From Puffinus mauretanicus (lineage: Eukaryota; Chordata; Aves; Procellariiformes; Procellariidae): a stretch of 64,000 nt of DNA. The notes below the pieces were generated by a model. The model worked only from the letters and a program-made list of their open reading frames with translations. It ran no database searches and was not told where the DNA came from. Position 1 is the stretch's first letter; each line of letters begins with the position of its first letter. Positions 23,982 through 37,707 of the stretch are shown here, piece by piece. The position numbers and the translations under genes are program-made. Where the stretch lies: the NCBI GenBank assembly GCA_023333565.1, contig JAJKFH010003650.1:186001-250000 (forward strand), in the 5' to 3' direction.

Positions 23982-24004
23982 GGGGGGTGGGTGGGGGGGA
24001 GGGG
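23982..24004 (+). other. G-quadruplex candidate
   Basis: Four G-runs of 6, 3, 7 and 4 separated by single-base loops (T, T, A). This fits the strict G3+ rule with one-base loops, the most stable class. It is on the strand opposite to SGCZ transcription, so in the gene it would form in DNA rather than in the nascent RNA. Confidence 0.85.
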
Positions 24005-24079
24005 AAGTTAAAAAAAAAAGTACCATTTAAACAAAGTGCTTAAACACAATGTCCTCTAAATTAATAAGCATTCACTGCC

Positions 24080-24960
24080 TGCTGCCTTGTAGGTATCATA
24101 GCAGAGGCTAAACATGAAAAGGAATCTGGATGATGTGGTTGCAGTGTTATGAAAGAGCACAGATGAAATATCTGTAGGTGTACAAAGATGCTATGCCAAA
24201 GGAAAAAAAGAGGGTAAGATATCAGAAGAAAGGTGGTTGAAGCAGTGAAGAAGTGGTGAGTTTATTGAAGATGCAGAAAGAATACTGAATTTGATATGAT
24301 GATGCAAAAAGCAGATAATGTAGAGGGGCAGTGATGGGGACGAGTAGGAAGATGAAAGACATTAACAGCTACGTTGTTGATAAAATGGAAGAGATGCACA
24401 AAAGTTTGGGAGAAAGATGACAAGAGAAATTATTTGTATTGTGTTCACACACACAAAAAGCTGGATTTCATAAACAGAGTTGGAGCATAATTCCAGCTGG
24501 AGAAAAATGGTGCTTGGACATGGTTATGGATGTACAATCAAAAGAAAAATTGTAGGCAGCTACAGTACTGCATAAACAGAAAAAGGATCGTTGTATCAGC
24601 AATGAAAACAGACTGTGTTTTCCTGGATTACCAGGAAAGATAACTGTGAATTTCAGCAGCCAAAATTAAAGGTAAAGTGATAGAAAGATATCCAGGAAAA
24701 CACATTGGAATAGCAAAAATCTGGATTAATAGAAACATCTGCCTTCATCCATCTGCTGAAAATAATGGCTGACACTGTGCAAATGACAGGCAGGAGTAGG
24801 TCTATCAGGGAAAAGTTGGGGAAGAAATTACTATAGTACAGTGCAGCAATGTTTAAAGGGATATAGACTAAGGGAAAAAATAACCTGTGGAAATTCAGTA
24901 CTGACAATGAGATTTTAAGTGGAAAAGCTGTTAAAAGAAGAGTCAGACTACTATCCAAAC
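24080..24960. other. Unassigned purine-rich block
   Basis: A roughly 0.9-kb block that is richer in A+G on the plus strand and less AT-rich than neighbouring intron. It has no protein-like frame and no repeat family I can name. It may be an ancient transposon relic. Confidence 0.35.
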
Positions 24961-25178
24961 TAAATGGAATTAGAATATCCTGAATATATTCTATCCTTTA
25001 GAATGGTTTTTGAATGTGTGGAGCATGGCCTGGCTTCTTCAATTATAAAAGTAATCTTGTAATGAAAATAAAAATCTATATGTGCATATATTTATAGAAA
25101 ATATATACCTATCCAGAACAGACAATAAGATCAAATGCATCTTTCTTGCTTAAAAGCTTGATTTTATTCCCTGGTCTT

Positions 25179-25217
25179 ATGTTATTTTTCATTCATGTTA
25201 TGTTATTTTTCATTCAT
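25179..25217 (+). repeat. Tandem duplication, 21-bp period
   Basis: ATGTTATTTTTCATTCAT occurs at 25179 and again at 25200, separated by GTT. Confidence 0.9.
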
Positions 25218-28200
25218 ACATAGATGTGTCCTTTAATGTCAAGTGAAAAAGGCAGAATTCTATGTGTTTTATTCTCATAAACTACTCCAAATGTAGGTAT
25301 GGTCTTCCTAGAATTCTTACATTTAGTATTACCATTTTTTTTTTTACTAGAAATTATAATTTGTATGTTCTTAAAACAAACATAATTAATAAATTAAGAA
25401 AAATATAGAATTGCGTAGTTAGGTTCTTCTCCTCTCAAATATACGACATTTCAGTAATTTAAACAATAAAGACAAGATTTTCAGACCCATTGAACACCTG
25501 CAATTCCTACAGAAACTATGTGGTGAGAAGAATATAAAGTCTAGATGAAGTAGTATAGAAATGAACAGTCTTATACCTAACATCTCTTAAACTTTTGGAC
25601 ATGAAACATTCTTTTCTTTATTTGGATGCATGTTCTCTGCTCTACCATTTTATTTAATGTTCTGTTTAAATTAAAATTCTGTGATTCGGTTAATTTGTGG
25701 TCAGACTAACAAAAAATAATTTTTATCCCAATACAGCCTCTTACAATCAATATTTAACAAGTCAGAAAATGCAGAACACTCCTTACAACTTCATACTTCA
25801 TGCAGGTGGAATGGAAGTATAAAACAGAGTCAGGGAATAGTAAATTTTCTTCTCTGTAATCGCCAGCAAAATTATTAAGTAAGAGCTAGTGAAGGGTTTC
25901 TGGTCTATGTAGAGTCAGTTACAGGACACCAGGAACTAGGTAAAGATAGGCAAACAGGCTGGAAACAGAAAACACAGAGATGAGGTGGATGAGGGAAAGA
26001 AAGTTTGTGTCTCATCCGAAGGTAAACACCGAGAAGTGGTAAATCCAGAAGTGGTATTCCTTTACTCAACATCTTTCCCCCCTTTCTTTCCATATATGAA
26101 GTCAAACTGATTACAGAAAGTGATCAAGTAATTGTTTTTTGAATTGACTTCTAGTCTGGAAAACAAATTTAAAATGTAACTATTTCAGTATGAGCTGAAT
26201 ATTTCACCACTTGGCTATAACATAGAATTTATTGAGCGCTGAAGAAAGGAAAAAAAACCCACAAAAACAAAAAACCCAAGCAATTCAATTATGTCACCAA
26301 ATGTAAAAATAACTAAAGGGGGACCCAAGAGCAAATTGGAAGAATGCCCCACCGTCAACTCCATACTGCTCCTGGCAAAGCATGAGAATGACTCATGTAA
26401 CTCTACACAGAAAGGGTGAACCTAACACCAGAGAAAGTACTGCATAGAAACTTTTAATTCTATCATTATTGGGAGAAAGCTGTAATAATAGCATGTTTTG
26501 GATTATAAGTGTTAGCATCACTGTAGCTGGACTAATAACACTTCTTTGATAAGACTACTAATTTTTTAATTAGACTAATAAAAAATTATTGGGTGTGTTT
26601 ATTTAATCTACATAAATTGCACAGGTTATTTAATCTGCTTCCCTGCCTTTGTAATTTCGACACAACATCTTGAAGATAATTTAGTCATGCTGAAAATTTA
26701 ATCACACATTATCCTTGTATTTTATTTTTCAAATAAGTGGTTGCCTGACATCAGAAAGAACAATGAAAAACTGCAGATTGCCTAGCATACTGATATTAAA
26801 GGACAATAAACAAATATGCTATATACAAAAGCGGTCATCTTTATTGATAAATCTGTAAGAAATATTTACCTTTAAGAAACAATAAGAAATCTGTACACTC
26901 CCACTGTTTGTTGTGTACACATAAAGCTTAATTAAAAAGTTAGAGCAGAGGCTCTGCCATTTCTCTAGGAATCTCTACAAACAATTTTTAGGACCTACCC
27001 TTCTCATGTATTGCACTCCTTACACTGAACTAATGTTAGATTACCTAAATTTTGAGAAGCAAAAAGATGATTTGGCTGGAGATGCCTTGTAATTCACTGT
27101 CACATACATAAAATAGGTTGTGTTGGTGGGATTACGTTTGGTGTTTTTCGTGTTTGCACCTTGCCTTTTCAATGAGCCTGACGCGACCAAAATTTCAACA
27201 CTTGTGCCGCTAAACTCTACTATATGTATATGCCAATTTCTGCTTAAAAATACTTCAAAACCATTTCAGAAGAAACTAGCTAATCAGAAGGAGAGAATAA
27301 TCATGTAAGATAACTAAACTTACACAATAAGGCAGTTCCTCAAAACCCATATATTTTAGCTTATGACTAAAGAATAGAGTTTACTTTAGAAAATAAGATT
27401 TTTACTAAGTATTACAACCTTGCTCTCTGTGAAAAAAGCTGTGATAAAATATCCACCCATCCTTAGTACATATTTAACTCTAGTTTCATCTCACATTTCT
27501 ACTATGGTTTCCAAGCAATTCAGGACTGGGCATTACAAGACTGGAAAAATTGGGGCAGCAAAGAAAGCAAGCACTAGACAAGCATTAGTAACCTTTCCAG
27601 CAGTGTTTATTCCCATTCAAAAATGATAAAACAATAGTCTTGAATTGAGTGGCGGGCTTAGTTGAGAGGTTCTGCAAAAGACTATTGTTCTCTTGCACTA
27701 CTGCCAAACCAGCTATACCTTAGCTACTTCTGACATAATGGTTTGGTTTTCTCTTGTTTTTCCTTGAAGGCAGATTCTATATCTTCTTTAGACAATCTAC
27801 TATGTTGCCTAAACTATCTTTATGGTTAGAAGTATTTTCTTCATATATAACCTGAACCTCCAATGCTATAACGCAATTGCTTTACTTCTGTTTGCCCTTC
27901 AGATAGATTATTGTTTAAACTAAATAATCACAGTTCATTGTCTTTCCTTGTACATAGTTTTCCATCTTAATGCTTCCCATTGCTCCTAGTCTGACTTTAG
28001 TTCATCCACAGCTCTCTAAGGACTAGAATTAAAAAAACAACAAGCACAGCTTGTGAACACTTACCGTAGCTAAGCATAAAAAAAATTGTCTCACTTGTTT
28101 ATTCCAGCATATTTGGTTTTTTGCAATATTGTTCTGTTCCTGATTTATGATATGCTTAGAATCAGATACTTGTTATCACAACAAATGACTTTAAAGATTG

Positions 28201-31200
28201 GATTCCATAAACTGGCTGGAAAATAGCTCCTCCTTTTGTACTCATTAAAGTACTTACCCTGTATCTGAAAGGATCAACTTTTTCTTTTCTCCTTAGCCTG
28301 AGAAAACGAGAATCTATCTATGACTGTTATAACCACATTACTCTAATGATTACTCTCTTTTCAGTAACAATCCATCTTGTATAAATAATCAAAATTTTAT
28401 GGGGGGGGGGGGAATTGTTTCCCATCAGTACCCTTAACACCAAGATTCTTTGTCTCAAGAGATCTTTTAATATTACCAGAAAATCCATGCTGCTCCATCA
28501 GAAAAGATCGAGGACCATTTTAAGATAAACCTTGCAAGTTAGGACTCTCATCTGCAGATTTCAGTCCTAGATTTAAAATATTCCCTTATTTAAATTGCAG
28601 AATCCAAAGAAATAGGATTCTGGAACAACAGGTGAATAAGAATAGCTAGGGAAGCCACCTAAAAAGCTTTAAGATACAATTTATCAATTTTATGATCTCA
28701 GAGTTACTTATGATAACTAGGCAAAATGACCCAGAAGGTCCTTTCTTACTCTGTGTTTTCTTAATATTTTACACTCATGTATTAAGTCACATGTACCTTC
28801 CTAAATATTTTCTTATAGTGTGACGCTGTATTTGTTGCAGAAGAAGGCTTAACTTATAATATCCTCATGAGCCATACCACAGAGGTACCTACCTACAGTC
28901 AAGAACATCCTTCAATAACTCCCTGGATTGGCACTTGTATTCTACGAAGTGTGCTTTTCTTATAACAAAACAAATATCATTAAGTAGGAGCTATTACACT
29001 GCTTCCTTGATCACACTGTATCAAAAAACATTAAAGAAATCAATTTTCAAGACAGTCTAAGGAACCTATTACTGTCAAAACTGAAAGTGATTATTTTAAT
29101 GTGAGGAAAAAGCATTGTATCAAACTTGGTAGCTGCAGAATTTTACTTTTCAAGAAATGTGACTATCTAACATTGCAGTCTTTATAGTATCTTTGTGTAT
29201 AAAGTTTATACACATTACTTAGTATTCCAGTACAAACACTGCATGTTTTTCAAAACAGCTACTACGCATCTTTCAATAAGCAACACCTTGCTCTATTGAT
29301 ACACTCAATAAAATAAACGGGACTGAGAGCAAAGTAGGTTGTTGCAGAGATCCATCTCTTGCTGTCAGAGCAAAGGAAAAGAAAATGTAAGAAATGCCAT
29401 GAAGTTGCTTGAAAATAACTCCTCTTTTATCTAACCTTATTTACCCTGCTCAATAGAACACTCATCTCCTAACCGATAGCTTCAAGTTCCTTCTCTGCAG
29501 TCCAAAGGGATTAAAAATCATAACCTCCACTTTTTTGAGGAGCGTTACAACCGCAATGATCAAGGGACGTACCTAATCTCCTTGCAGATAGCTCAGCATG
29601 GCAAAAGACTTTGAGAAGTTATCAATTATATTGGCAAATGGGAGAAGTCTTGTAAAGGGGGTAGTTTCAAGAGAAGTCTTGAAAACAAATTTACTGCATC
29701 ATTTTGAGGGATGATAGTGTGTTGTCACATATCACAAGCTTCCTATGGTATGGCTAAACTCCTAATCACTGAATAACAATGAAAGCTATGTATTTGTGAA
29801 TCAACAGTTTAGTATCTCACAGACTTTTGTAACAGGACAATTTAAGAGACTGGTTGGAGAAGGGAGTTTTAGAAAGCACAGTTTAGTATCACAATTCAGC
29901 CCTTCAAAAACACAGCATCAGGGTCATCTCTGTCATCAAATCTTTCTCAGTCTACAGCTCTGAGGATGCAGAGTGGATACAGAGTGGCTATCTTCAGTTG
30001 TATCCACACAGGAACCCTGGAGGGGATTCTTCAATCCAGGTTCTATGCTCAAACTGGGGAACACAGACCTACACAATTCTAAAAGCAGAAACCAGGAATG
30101 AAAGAATCCCTGCAAATATGTTTTAGGAAACTGATAGAAGTGGTGAAGCAGAAAAGTGTATATGATCCAAAAGGGTATCGATAACATGCTAGGTATCAGG
30201 ACCTCCAGTGGAAAAGAAGCTGACCAGCTGGAAAAGAATGCAGGAGTACCAGACATGGAGGATTAATTGGACACCCTCCAGAGAAGCAGCTGATTAGGGA
30301 AGCAGCCAATGGTCCAATAGCAAATGAAGAACCCATCCCAGTGCTAGCGAGAAAGAAGCTGCACATCCTTAACACCAAGAATCATGAGTCTGACTAGATT
30401 TGAGACTCACTAGCCATCTGATTATTACTTCATGCAGCTCATTTACAATTACAGTAGTAATATAACAATCTAGGGAGAGAAGGAAATGGAAGAATTCAAA
30501 TTCATGTAGTACATCTTGTTGAGGAAGAGCAGTAAGGGAGCATGGATGAATACACTCATTCTGAGGTTCAGACCAAAAGGGAGAAAGAACTGTTAAGTGA
30601 CTGCAAATGATGGTTATAAATTTAAAAAAAATCATTGTCACTTTGGGATTTCCCTCCCTGACCAAAAGGATCAAGTAGATGATGTATTTGTGAAGAGTAA
30701 ACCAGAGCACAGACCCCAGTGATAATGCAGGTTACTGACTAACATCCTTTGTGAATGCAGCAGGAGACAGGCTGAAGAGGAAGCTCCTGAAATGCTTTCA
30801 TGAATATAGTAATGAGGGTAGGGACTGCTTCACATTTGCCTCTAACTAACAGAGAAGAAACAGCTAAGAATGTGATGATTATGTGGTAATGTAGTTGAGA
30901 TCGGTCACAAAAGAACAAAATTCTCAAAAGTTAGATTAGAAGGAAAATAACTCAAACTAAAAGCAATGTATTTCAAGAAGGCAAACTTCAGTAAACAGAC
31001 TCTTAGAGAAGATTTCCTGGGAGACTTGCCTAAGGTGAAAAAGGAATTATAGTGAAATAATAGCTCCTTAATGAACCAATTTACCCAATGGAGAAGAAAG
31101 GCTTCTGATAGATACAGAAGAATATTGACATTTTTGATGCTTTCTTTTTTTTTCTTTTTAAATTTCTCCTTTAGTCAAAAGGTCAACATAAATTAGTTCT

Positions 31201-31753
31201 CTGTTTTAATTGGTGCACCAGTGATAAAAGATTAAGATCCTGCAGGGAAAGGATGAATGCATTTACGAGTACTTGTATAAGCTAGGTATTTTCAAGCCAG
31301 CTGAGTAAAATGAACTTCATCCTGAAGTACCCAAAGTCTGCAAGCCATAAATGATTAGCTAAACTGTATCTACAATAGTGACATAGCTCAGAGCAGCAAA
31401 GCACAGCAATCCCTCGTTTCCCTGCCTACTCCCTGTTGGCTCAGACTGTGGGGCAGTTTTTCTGCATGTGAAGGTGATGCCTTTTGGATGAAATTAAATC
31501 ACAAGATCTGTTCAAAGTGCACATGCACTGACAGAATGCTCTTCAACCACAGAGACCTCCTGTGTTCTTCTGTTTCTTGTGCCACTTAAAAGGCTAAAGG
31601 TCTCAGTAACCAGATCACACAGATGCCCTCAGCTCCTAGTTAAGGGCATCCCTTCATATTACACCAACACCTCCTATGGTTCAATATACTTTTTCTTCCT
31701 TCAACTACTGTATCCCTTTTCAGTGCTTTTCCGAATTGCTTGTCTCACCTGCC
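25218..31753. other. Unassigned AT-rich intron
   Basis: Contains a G12 run at 28401-28412 but no recognised gene or full element. A slightly more complex, purine-rich stretch lies at about 29.9-31.0 kb and shows several short minus-strand frames, none resembling a known protein. Confidence 0.5.
28401..28412 (+). repeat. Poly-G run (12)
   Basis: Twelve consecutive G residues, rare in AT-rich intron and prone to length error in sequencing. Confidence 0.9.
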
Positions 31754-31772
31754 TTTTTTTTTTTTTTTTTTT
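31754..31772 (+). repeat. Poly-T run (19)
   Basis: Nineteen T residues. No CR1 or SINE body adjoins it, so it is not clearly a retroposon tail. Confidence 0.9.
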
Positions 31773-32867
31773 AAATTAATAATGATTCCTCTTTTCCATC
31801 TTTCCTTCCCAATCAAATTCTTTGGTCTCACAGACACAGGAGATTCAGTATATTGCAGTCATAGTGCCAGCTCATGGTCAAGGGTCTCAGCTATGCCCTC
31901 TTGCATCTGTAAGTTCTGCATCTACTGCCAGTCATCCCCAAGACTTTGCACTTCCACCTGTCCAAACTCCGAACTCCGCATATCCCGTCTCATCTACCCC
32001 TCCTCTTCCTCATACAAATGAACTGAGAGGGTAGAAGTCATTACTTTTGTGGTGTCCACTTGATCATTTGCCCCTGCCACAAGATTTAAGACACTATTTC
32101 TGCCATTCTGAGCCTCTGTCTGGCCAATACGCAAGTTCAGAGTCAGGAAGCAGCAGGCACTATGTGTTACATGTAAGTGAACAAGAACAAAAACAAGACT
32201 TGCTTCCCTGAAAAAGGGCATGAGAACACCCATGCGCTCCTGTCATCTCCACTAAATGGATGAAAGGATGCTCTGGCACTTGCTGAAGCAACATTGAGAA
32301 GCCTACACACCTGAAAGCAAGAGTTTGTAGGATAGCTTTCTTTTGGCTATCTTTGAGCAACATGTGCAACAGGGATGTTTGGTCCAGGGGACCAGATTAA
32401 TCATAAAGTAAATAAATATGCATACCTATAGTCTAGCTTTTGGGTCCTTGGTACAAATTGCTTTTTTCTACAGATCCATTCATATTGCACCACATTAGTT
32501 TTTGCTGTGTGGCTCACAATTACACAGCCTCTGAGCACAAAGTCTATGAGAACCCGTAAAGGACAGATGAGATCAAACTGTAAATGTGAAAACTATAAGG
32601 GCAGAATTGGTATTTATCTTTTAAAAGGCAAAACAGGGGCAGTAAAGATCAACTTACCTTGAACTCTTTCAAAAATACCATGAGCTCTATACCAGAACAG
32701 ATAATCAAACAAGCTATTTGTAGGCAGCTGGCAGATTCCCATGAGATCAATGAGATGCAAAGCAATCAAAAAGCCAATAACAGGATAAGAATGAAACAAT
32801 GGACAGTGCAAATAAGCATTAAATAATAATTAAAAGAAAAAAAAAAGACCTACAAGGAAGGGCTAAA

Positions 32868-33188
32868 CTTGATGTTGTTGTTCAGACTGGAGAAGAGAAA
32901 TTAAGGAGGCACACAATAATAATTTTAAAGTGTGAAAACACTTTCTTCATGCCCACTGATAATTAAACAATAAACAGTGAACTTAAATGAAGAAACTGAG
33001 AATTAGGTGGGTATTAGTAGAACATTTTGACTCTAAGAACTGGACCAGAGAGATTTTGCGTGGTTGCGCAATATCCATCCATAAAGATTTTTAAGAACTT
33101 TTTGGACACACGTCTCAGGTTTAAGCTATGTTGCGGCAGAGGGTGAAACAGGTGGCTTTTGGAAATCTCTTCCTATCATTCTGTCTAT
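32868..33188 (+). mobile_element. Ancient CR1-like LINE relic, 3' end
   Basis: Landmarks of the CR1 ORF2 C-terminus and 3' UTR remain in order: TTCAGACTGGAGAAGAGAAA (LEKR block), TCCATAAAGATTTTTAAGAAC (the 'SLEVFK' block), then GGCTTTTGGAAATCTCTTCC and ATTCTGTCTATAA in place of the usual tail. Divergence is high and the middle contains deletions, so this is an old insertion. Confidence 0.6.
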
Positions 33189-33569
33189 AATTATTTTTAA
33201 ATTTCCATGCAGAGACTATTAAACACAGTATGTGTCCTGACAAGGTGCCGAATTGGATTTTTGCCTTGTCTTTGTTGAAGAAGTCCTTGTACAAAATGCA
33301 TTTAAAGCTCTTTTAAGCCCACTTTATAACACTGCAAATATCTAAGTCACACAGTTAAAGAAAAATGAAGAGACACAGTAGAATACCTTGGAATTTATAC
33401 TCTTTGTTATTATTTTTTGCAGAATATATTTTTCCCATGTTTACTGTATTTACTGTATTTCACTGAGTACATTTCTAGAGAAATGGAAATAAGAACGTTG
33501 TTTTCAAACAATATCTTACAGAAGTCCAAGTGCAGCATATCTGCATATCTTCCCAGGCAGTTTTTAATC

Positions 33570-33606
33570 AAAAAAAAAAAAAAAAAAAAAGAGAGAAAGA
33601 AGGAAG
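33570..33606 (+). repeat. Poly-A (21) passing into GA-rich repeat
   Basis: Twenty-one A residues followed by GAGAGAAAGAAGGAAG. Confidence 0.9.
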
Positions 33607-36600
33607 ATTTTAAGGGATGAAGCATGAAGTACATCTGAATTTTCAGTGATTGCCCTTTTAGCTGTTGTAAGCATCACAGTTTATCCTAACATTGCCCTTG
33701 AATCCAAACAGAATCATTACATTAACATATGACCTCAATTTAAACACTTATTACCAATTTCATTAATCACCAAAATGTATGTACACTTAGCTGGTTTAAG
33801 ACCTATGCAAGTGTTTTGCCTTGACTGTTTCAGGATTATGATAAAATTACTGTCTTGATCAGCAGTAAACACTGACAAAGTTTTATTGAATTGCAAGAAA
33901 ACAAAGTACCTGTTCCTAGTCTTAATAACTGATATAATCCATATGTGTGTGGGGCTTTTTGTGGCAGAATTAGTAGAGTAATGGAACAAGGATAATTTCT
34001 TATTGTGCAGACAGTAAGGCAGTTTTGAGAATACCTACATAAGGTGTTCTGTAGTGCAATTAAACATGCAGTAAATTATTCACATCAACACTTTCTTACA
34101 TTCATTTACTCATTCCTCATCACTCACAGGAGAAGGGTGAACAGAGTCCTTGTTTAGACACAGGACGAAAGATAAAGGAAAGAAAGTCCTGAAAACTGGG
34201 CTGACAACAGACTGAAAACAGTAAAGATGAGTTGGGATGTGGTGACTCTCCACAGTAGCGACAGGCTTTGACTGACGAATTCAGTTAAGCTGCACAGTCT
34301 ATCCAGAAAACATGGATTCAGGATATGTGTCAGTTTTAGCAACAAAATTGGGTTCTATAATGATAAAAAAAAGTACAAAAATACGTCTATGAGCACAGAC
34401 CTTTAGAGAGATCAAAGTAAGAAATCAGGAGAGATTTAAAGGAGGAGATTTTATGGGTAAACCACTCCCGCTAGCGCAGACAGGACATGCTATAGCATCT
34501 GAAGAAGAAAATAACAGAGGCTATTGTCTCTTTATCTTAAGATCTCATTCTATATACTGAGAGGCTTGGGAATATAGAAAGAGAAGGCTGGGGTGGGCAG
34601 GGGAAGACAACAACTGACCAGTTTGACTCCGCATTTCTCGGAGAAAAAAATTTTATTCTTTGCATACTCTTTCCTCAATGTGAACCACCATACATTTCCT
34701 TTGATCTGTCATCGTTGTTCACTAGAGTCACAGTTTAGTCACCTGTCTTATAATTTTTTTTTAATTATTTTGTTTTTAATCACTGTGAAAGAAACTCAGC
34801 TTTTTACAAGGAGGTCTGACTAAATGCTGTTATGGTAATTTCCAGCTGTATTTTCTGTGTACAGAGGTTTCCTGAATGCACTAAAAAGGTATACTAAGAA
34901 AATCAAGGGTATGAGGGGAGAAAAAGAAAAAATACATAAGGTAATCCCAACTCTTTAAAGTCTTAAATATGTGATCTTCACTATCTGCAACATGAAGGCA
35001 TTTTGTTCTACTGAACAAAAGAAACTTAAAAAATTATTTTACAGTGAATCTGACACTTGTTGAAACTCTAGGTAAGTACTCTGTGTCTAATGATTCACTA
35101 AAGAAAAATACAAAATGGAGAGAAATATATATCAAGTCACTTCTGAAGTATCTAAAACTCAGCCTTTCATACCTATTTTTCAAGGCATATCATCTTAGGT
35201 ATATCTTAATTTAAAAGAAGAAACACTCACAGGCATACCTTTTCAAGGTTGACGATCTTAGTTCTTCTGTCTTGGTTCAAAGGAAAAATACTTCTTCAGT
35301 ATAATGTGCACAGACTTAACCAGAAAGAAAAGATCCTTAACAGCCTACAATCCCTACAGCTTTGAAGTGTTCAACAAATACTCGTTCATTGGATTGTTTC
35401 CTTTCACTTACAAGTGTCATGAAATTGCTGAATTTCACTGCTAGTAGCATTCTGTATGACCACCAGAGACTCATCTGAGATTTAATAACCACATTTTGGT
35501 AATGCAATTTTGACTGTATTTTTGGTAGGGAAGAAAGACGCAGTATGAGAAAAACAAATAAAATAATTGATTAAAAATATTAAAGGAAGAGGTTCTTTAC
35601 CATTAACTCCATCATGTGTTTAAGAACAGAACAAATGATAAGTTACCCCCAAACACCCACCATAAGCAGGAATTGTATCTGATGTCTTCTGAAGTCAATT
35701 TATATTTCAGAAGCTATTTGCATGTATGCAGAGGATCAAAAATTTCGGTTTTCAGTGAAGATGAAACAATCCATCTGTTGGGACATGCAAGTTTTTGGAC
35801 TGATGTGTTTGCAATGCATATGAAAGTACACTTGCATAATAGGTTGTCAGCAAGATGTTGATGGAAAAGGAAAAAGGAAAAAAAGGGGGACAAAAAAAAA
35901 AAGTAAATTTCAATACAGCCATTCTCTTTTGGTAGCACTACTTCCAAATTAAGTGCATTTAGAAAGAGTCAATTTTCCAGGAAGGTTAAATAACTAGCAA
36001 TAAACACTTTCACAAAATTAAGAGTCAGTAGAAAGCAGGAAAAAAAAAAAAATTATGCAAGTCATCTGCATGCAAACACACCATTCTGCCCTAATTGCAT
36101 GTTATGTGCTTTATACCAAAAATTCTATGTACGACTACAGCAAATAATTCTTTTTTTCCAAAAGTAAAAAAGAATGTAGTGCAAGTACAGAAATTTAAGA
36201 TCTCTACTGTTGTCTTGTAAGTAGTATAGACAATCTAATAGGTACTTCTACTTCCCTCTGCCGTCTTATTTTCCCTACCTGGTGTTTTGGAAAACAGCAC
36301 CAATGGTTTGAATCTTCACCAGTGAGAAAATAACTCTCTTGTGCACTATTGTGACACAGTGAATACTGTGAAATTCATTATTAAAGTAGTAAAAATATTC
36401 CTACAGAACAAGTCTAACCTAAACTACAAGTTATGATCTTTTAACTGAGGTTCAATTTAGATTGAAAGAGATCACCTTTTTTTTAAAGCATCATTTTTAT
36501 TTAAACTTTAAATATTAAATTTCATTTCTAATCTAACTCTATCTTATACCTTATCTGTATCTATCTATCTTATTCAAACAAATTGGATACAATTTCAAAT

Positions 36601-37707
36601 CTTGAAAAGATTTGTAAGGTATCTGGGAACTTAAACCGTATAATAAATGTAATTCCATATAAATCATAACCAAGATGTTTATAACAAAAAAAATGCTGTT
36701 GGTGACAGTATAATACTTTGGCTAACAGCCCAGATGTTCGAATAAATGTCCTTGCCATGGACAAAAGTTGCTTCTGCAGAATGCTGGACAATTTGTGTAC
36801 TACAATAATTTTCAAACAAGGTACCGAGTCTACTGAGAGGGCTGTCTCTTCTGCCCTCAAGTATTTTCATAATCAAAAAGCAGCATGCCTGACTATTGCT
36901 AATACTTCAAAATACTGGAGGAAAAACACACATAAAATTGCACAATTACCAATCAATCCATTAATATATAAAAAAAGACTAATTTATTTATGCTTATATC
37001 TGCATAGGCAGAACTTAATTAAGTGCTGATACGGCATTTATAGTATATATGAGCAGTCTTTTCCTTGATGCTAAGTGTTTTTCCAGTTGTTTCCTCAAAT
37101 TTTATTTACATAAAAAGGGTAAAAAAAAAATTCATTTTCCTAATAAAGCATGTTAACTGCCTAAACATCAGTAAACTTCTACTATACTTCAGGCAGCATT
37201 TTTAAAACAGTCTTTAAACTGATTTTATAACTTACAGCAGTGATATTACAGCCGTGTTGTTTTGAGATTTGTTGTTTCTGTTTTAGGTGTGAAGAACTTC
37301 AATTTCTGAAAGTTCTTTTGTTTTTCCAGCTATTTAAGTGGGTCTCATTAAAATCAATACTTCTTATAAAGCTGGCCATTTTTATAGTTTACAGCAGTCT
37401 ATACAATTGCACTGTTTCACAACTGACAAAGTGAGATGAGTGTGATTATGGCTAATTCTTTTGTACATGAGCAGAACACTCATCCATGTTACCTTGAGAG
37501 TAGAGTCAGGTTACACAAAGGTAATCTCTGAAGAACTGGAAAATTGCATTTCTGCTCTAAGTTTGGTCAGTAGATATTTAACTGAGCAACATTGTCTTAT
37601 ACCAAAACGTAAGTTAATTTTCTTCTTTAAGTACACACACATAGACTAAAAGTATACATTAGCCAACACTTTTCTTTGTAGCTCCCTCATTTTTTCTATT
37701 CTTGGTA
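33607..37707. other. Unassigned AT-rich intron
   Basis: No gene or repeat family recognised. It has A-rich runs near 35.88 and 36.04 kb and a short TATC-like run near 36.55 kb. Confidence 0.5.

Noticed and set aside
26221..26240. Possible MIR end (ATTTATTGAGCGCT)
   Set aside because: The match is only about 14 bases and does not extend on either side.
31740..32034. Overlapping frames after the T19 run, considered as a retroposed gene copy
   Set aside because: The peptides are low-complexity and unrelated to anything I recognise, and there is no polyA tail with target duplication.
33570..33606. A21 run as a processed-pseudogene or SINE tail
   Set aside because: No body of a retroposed gene or SINE precedes it; it reads as a simple repeat.
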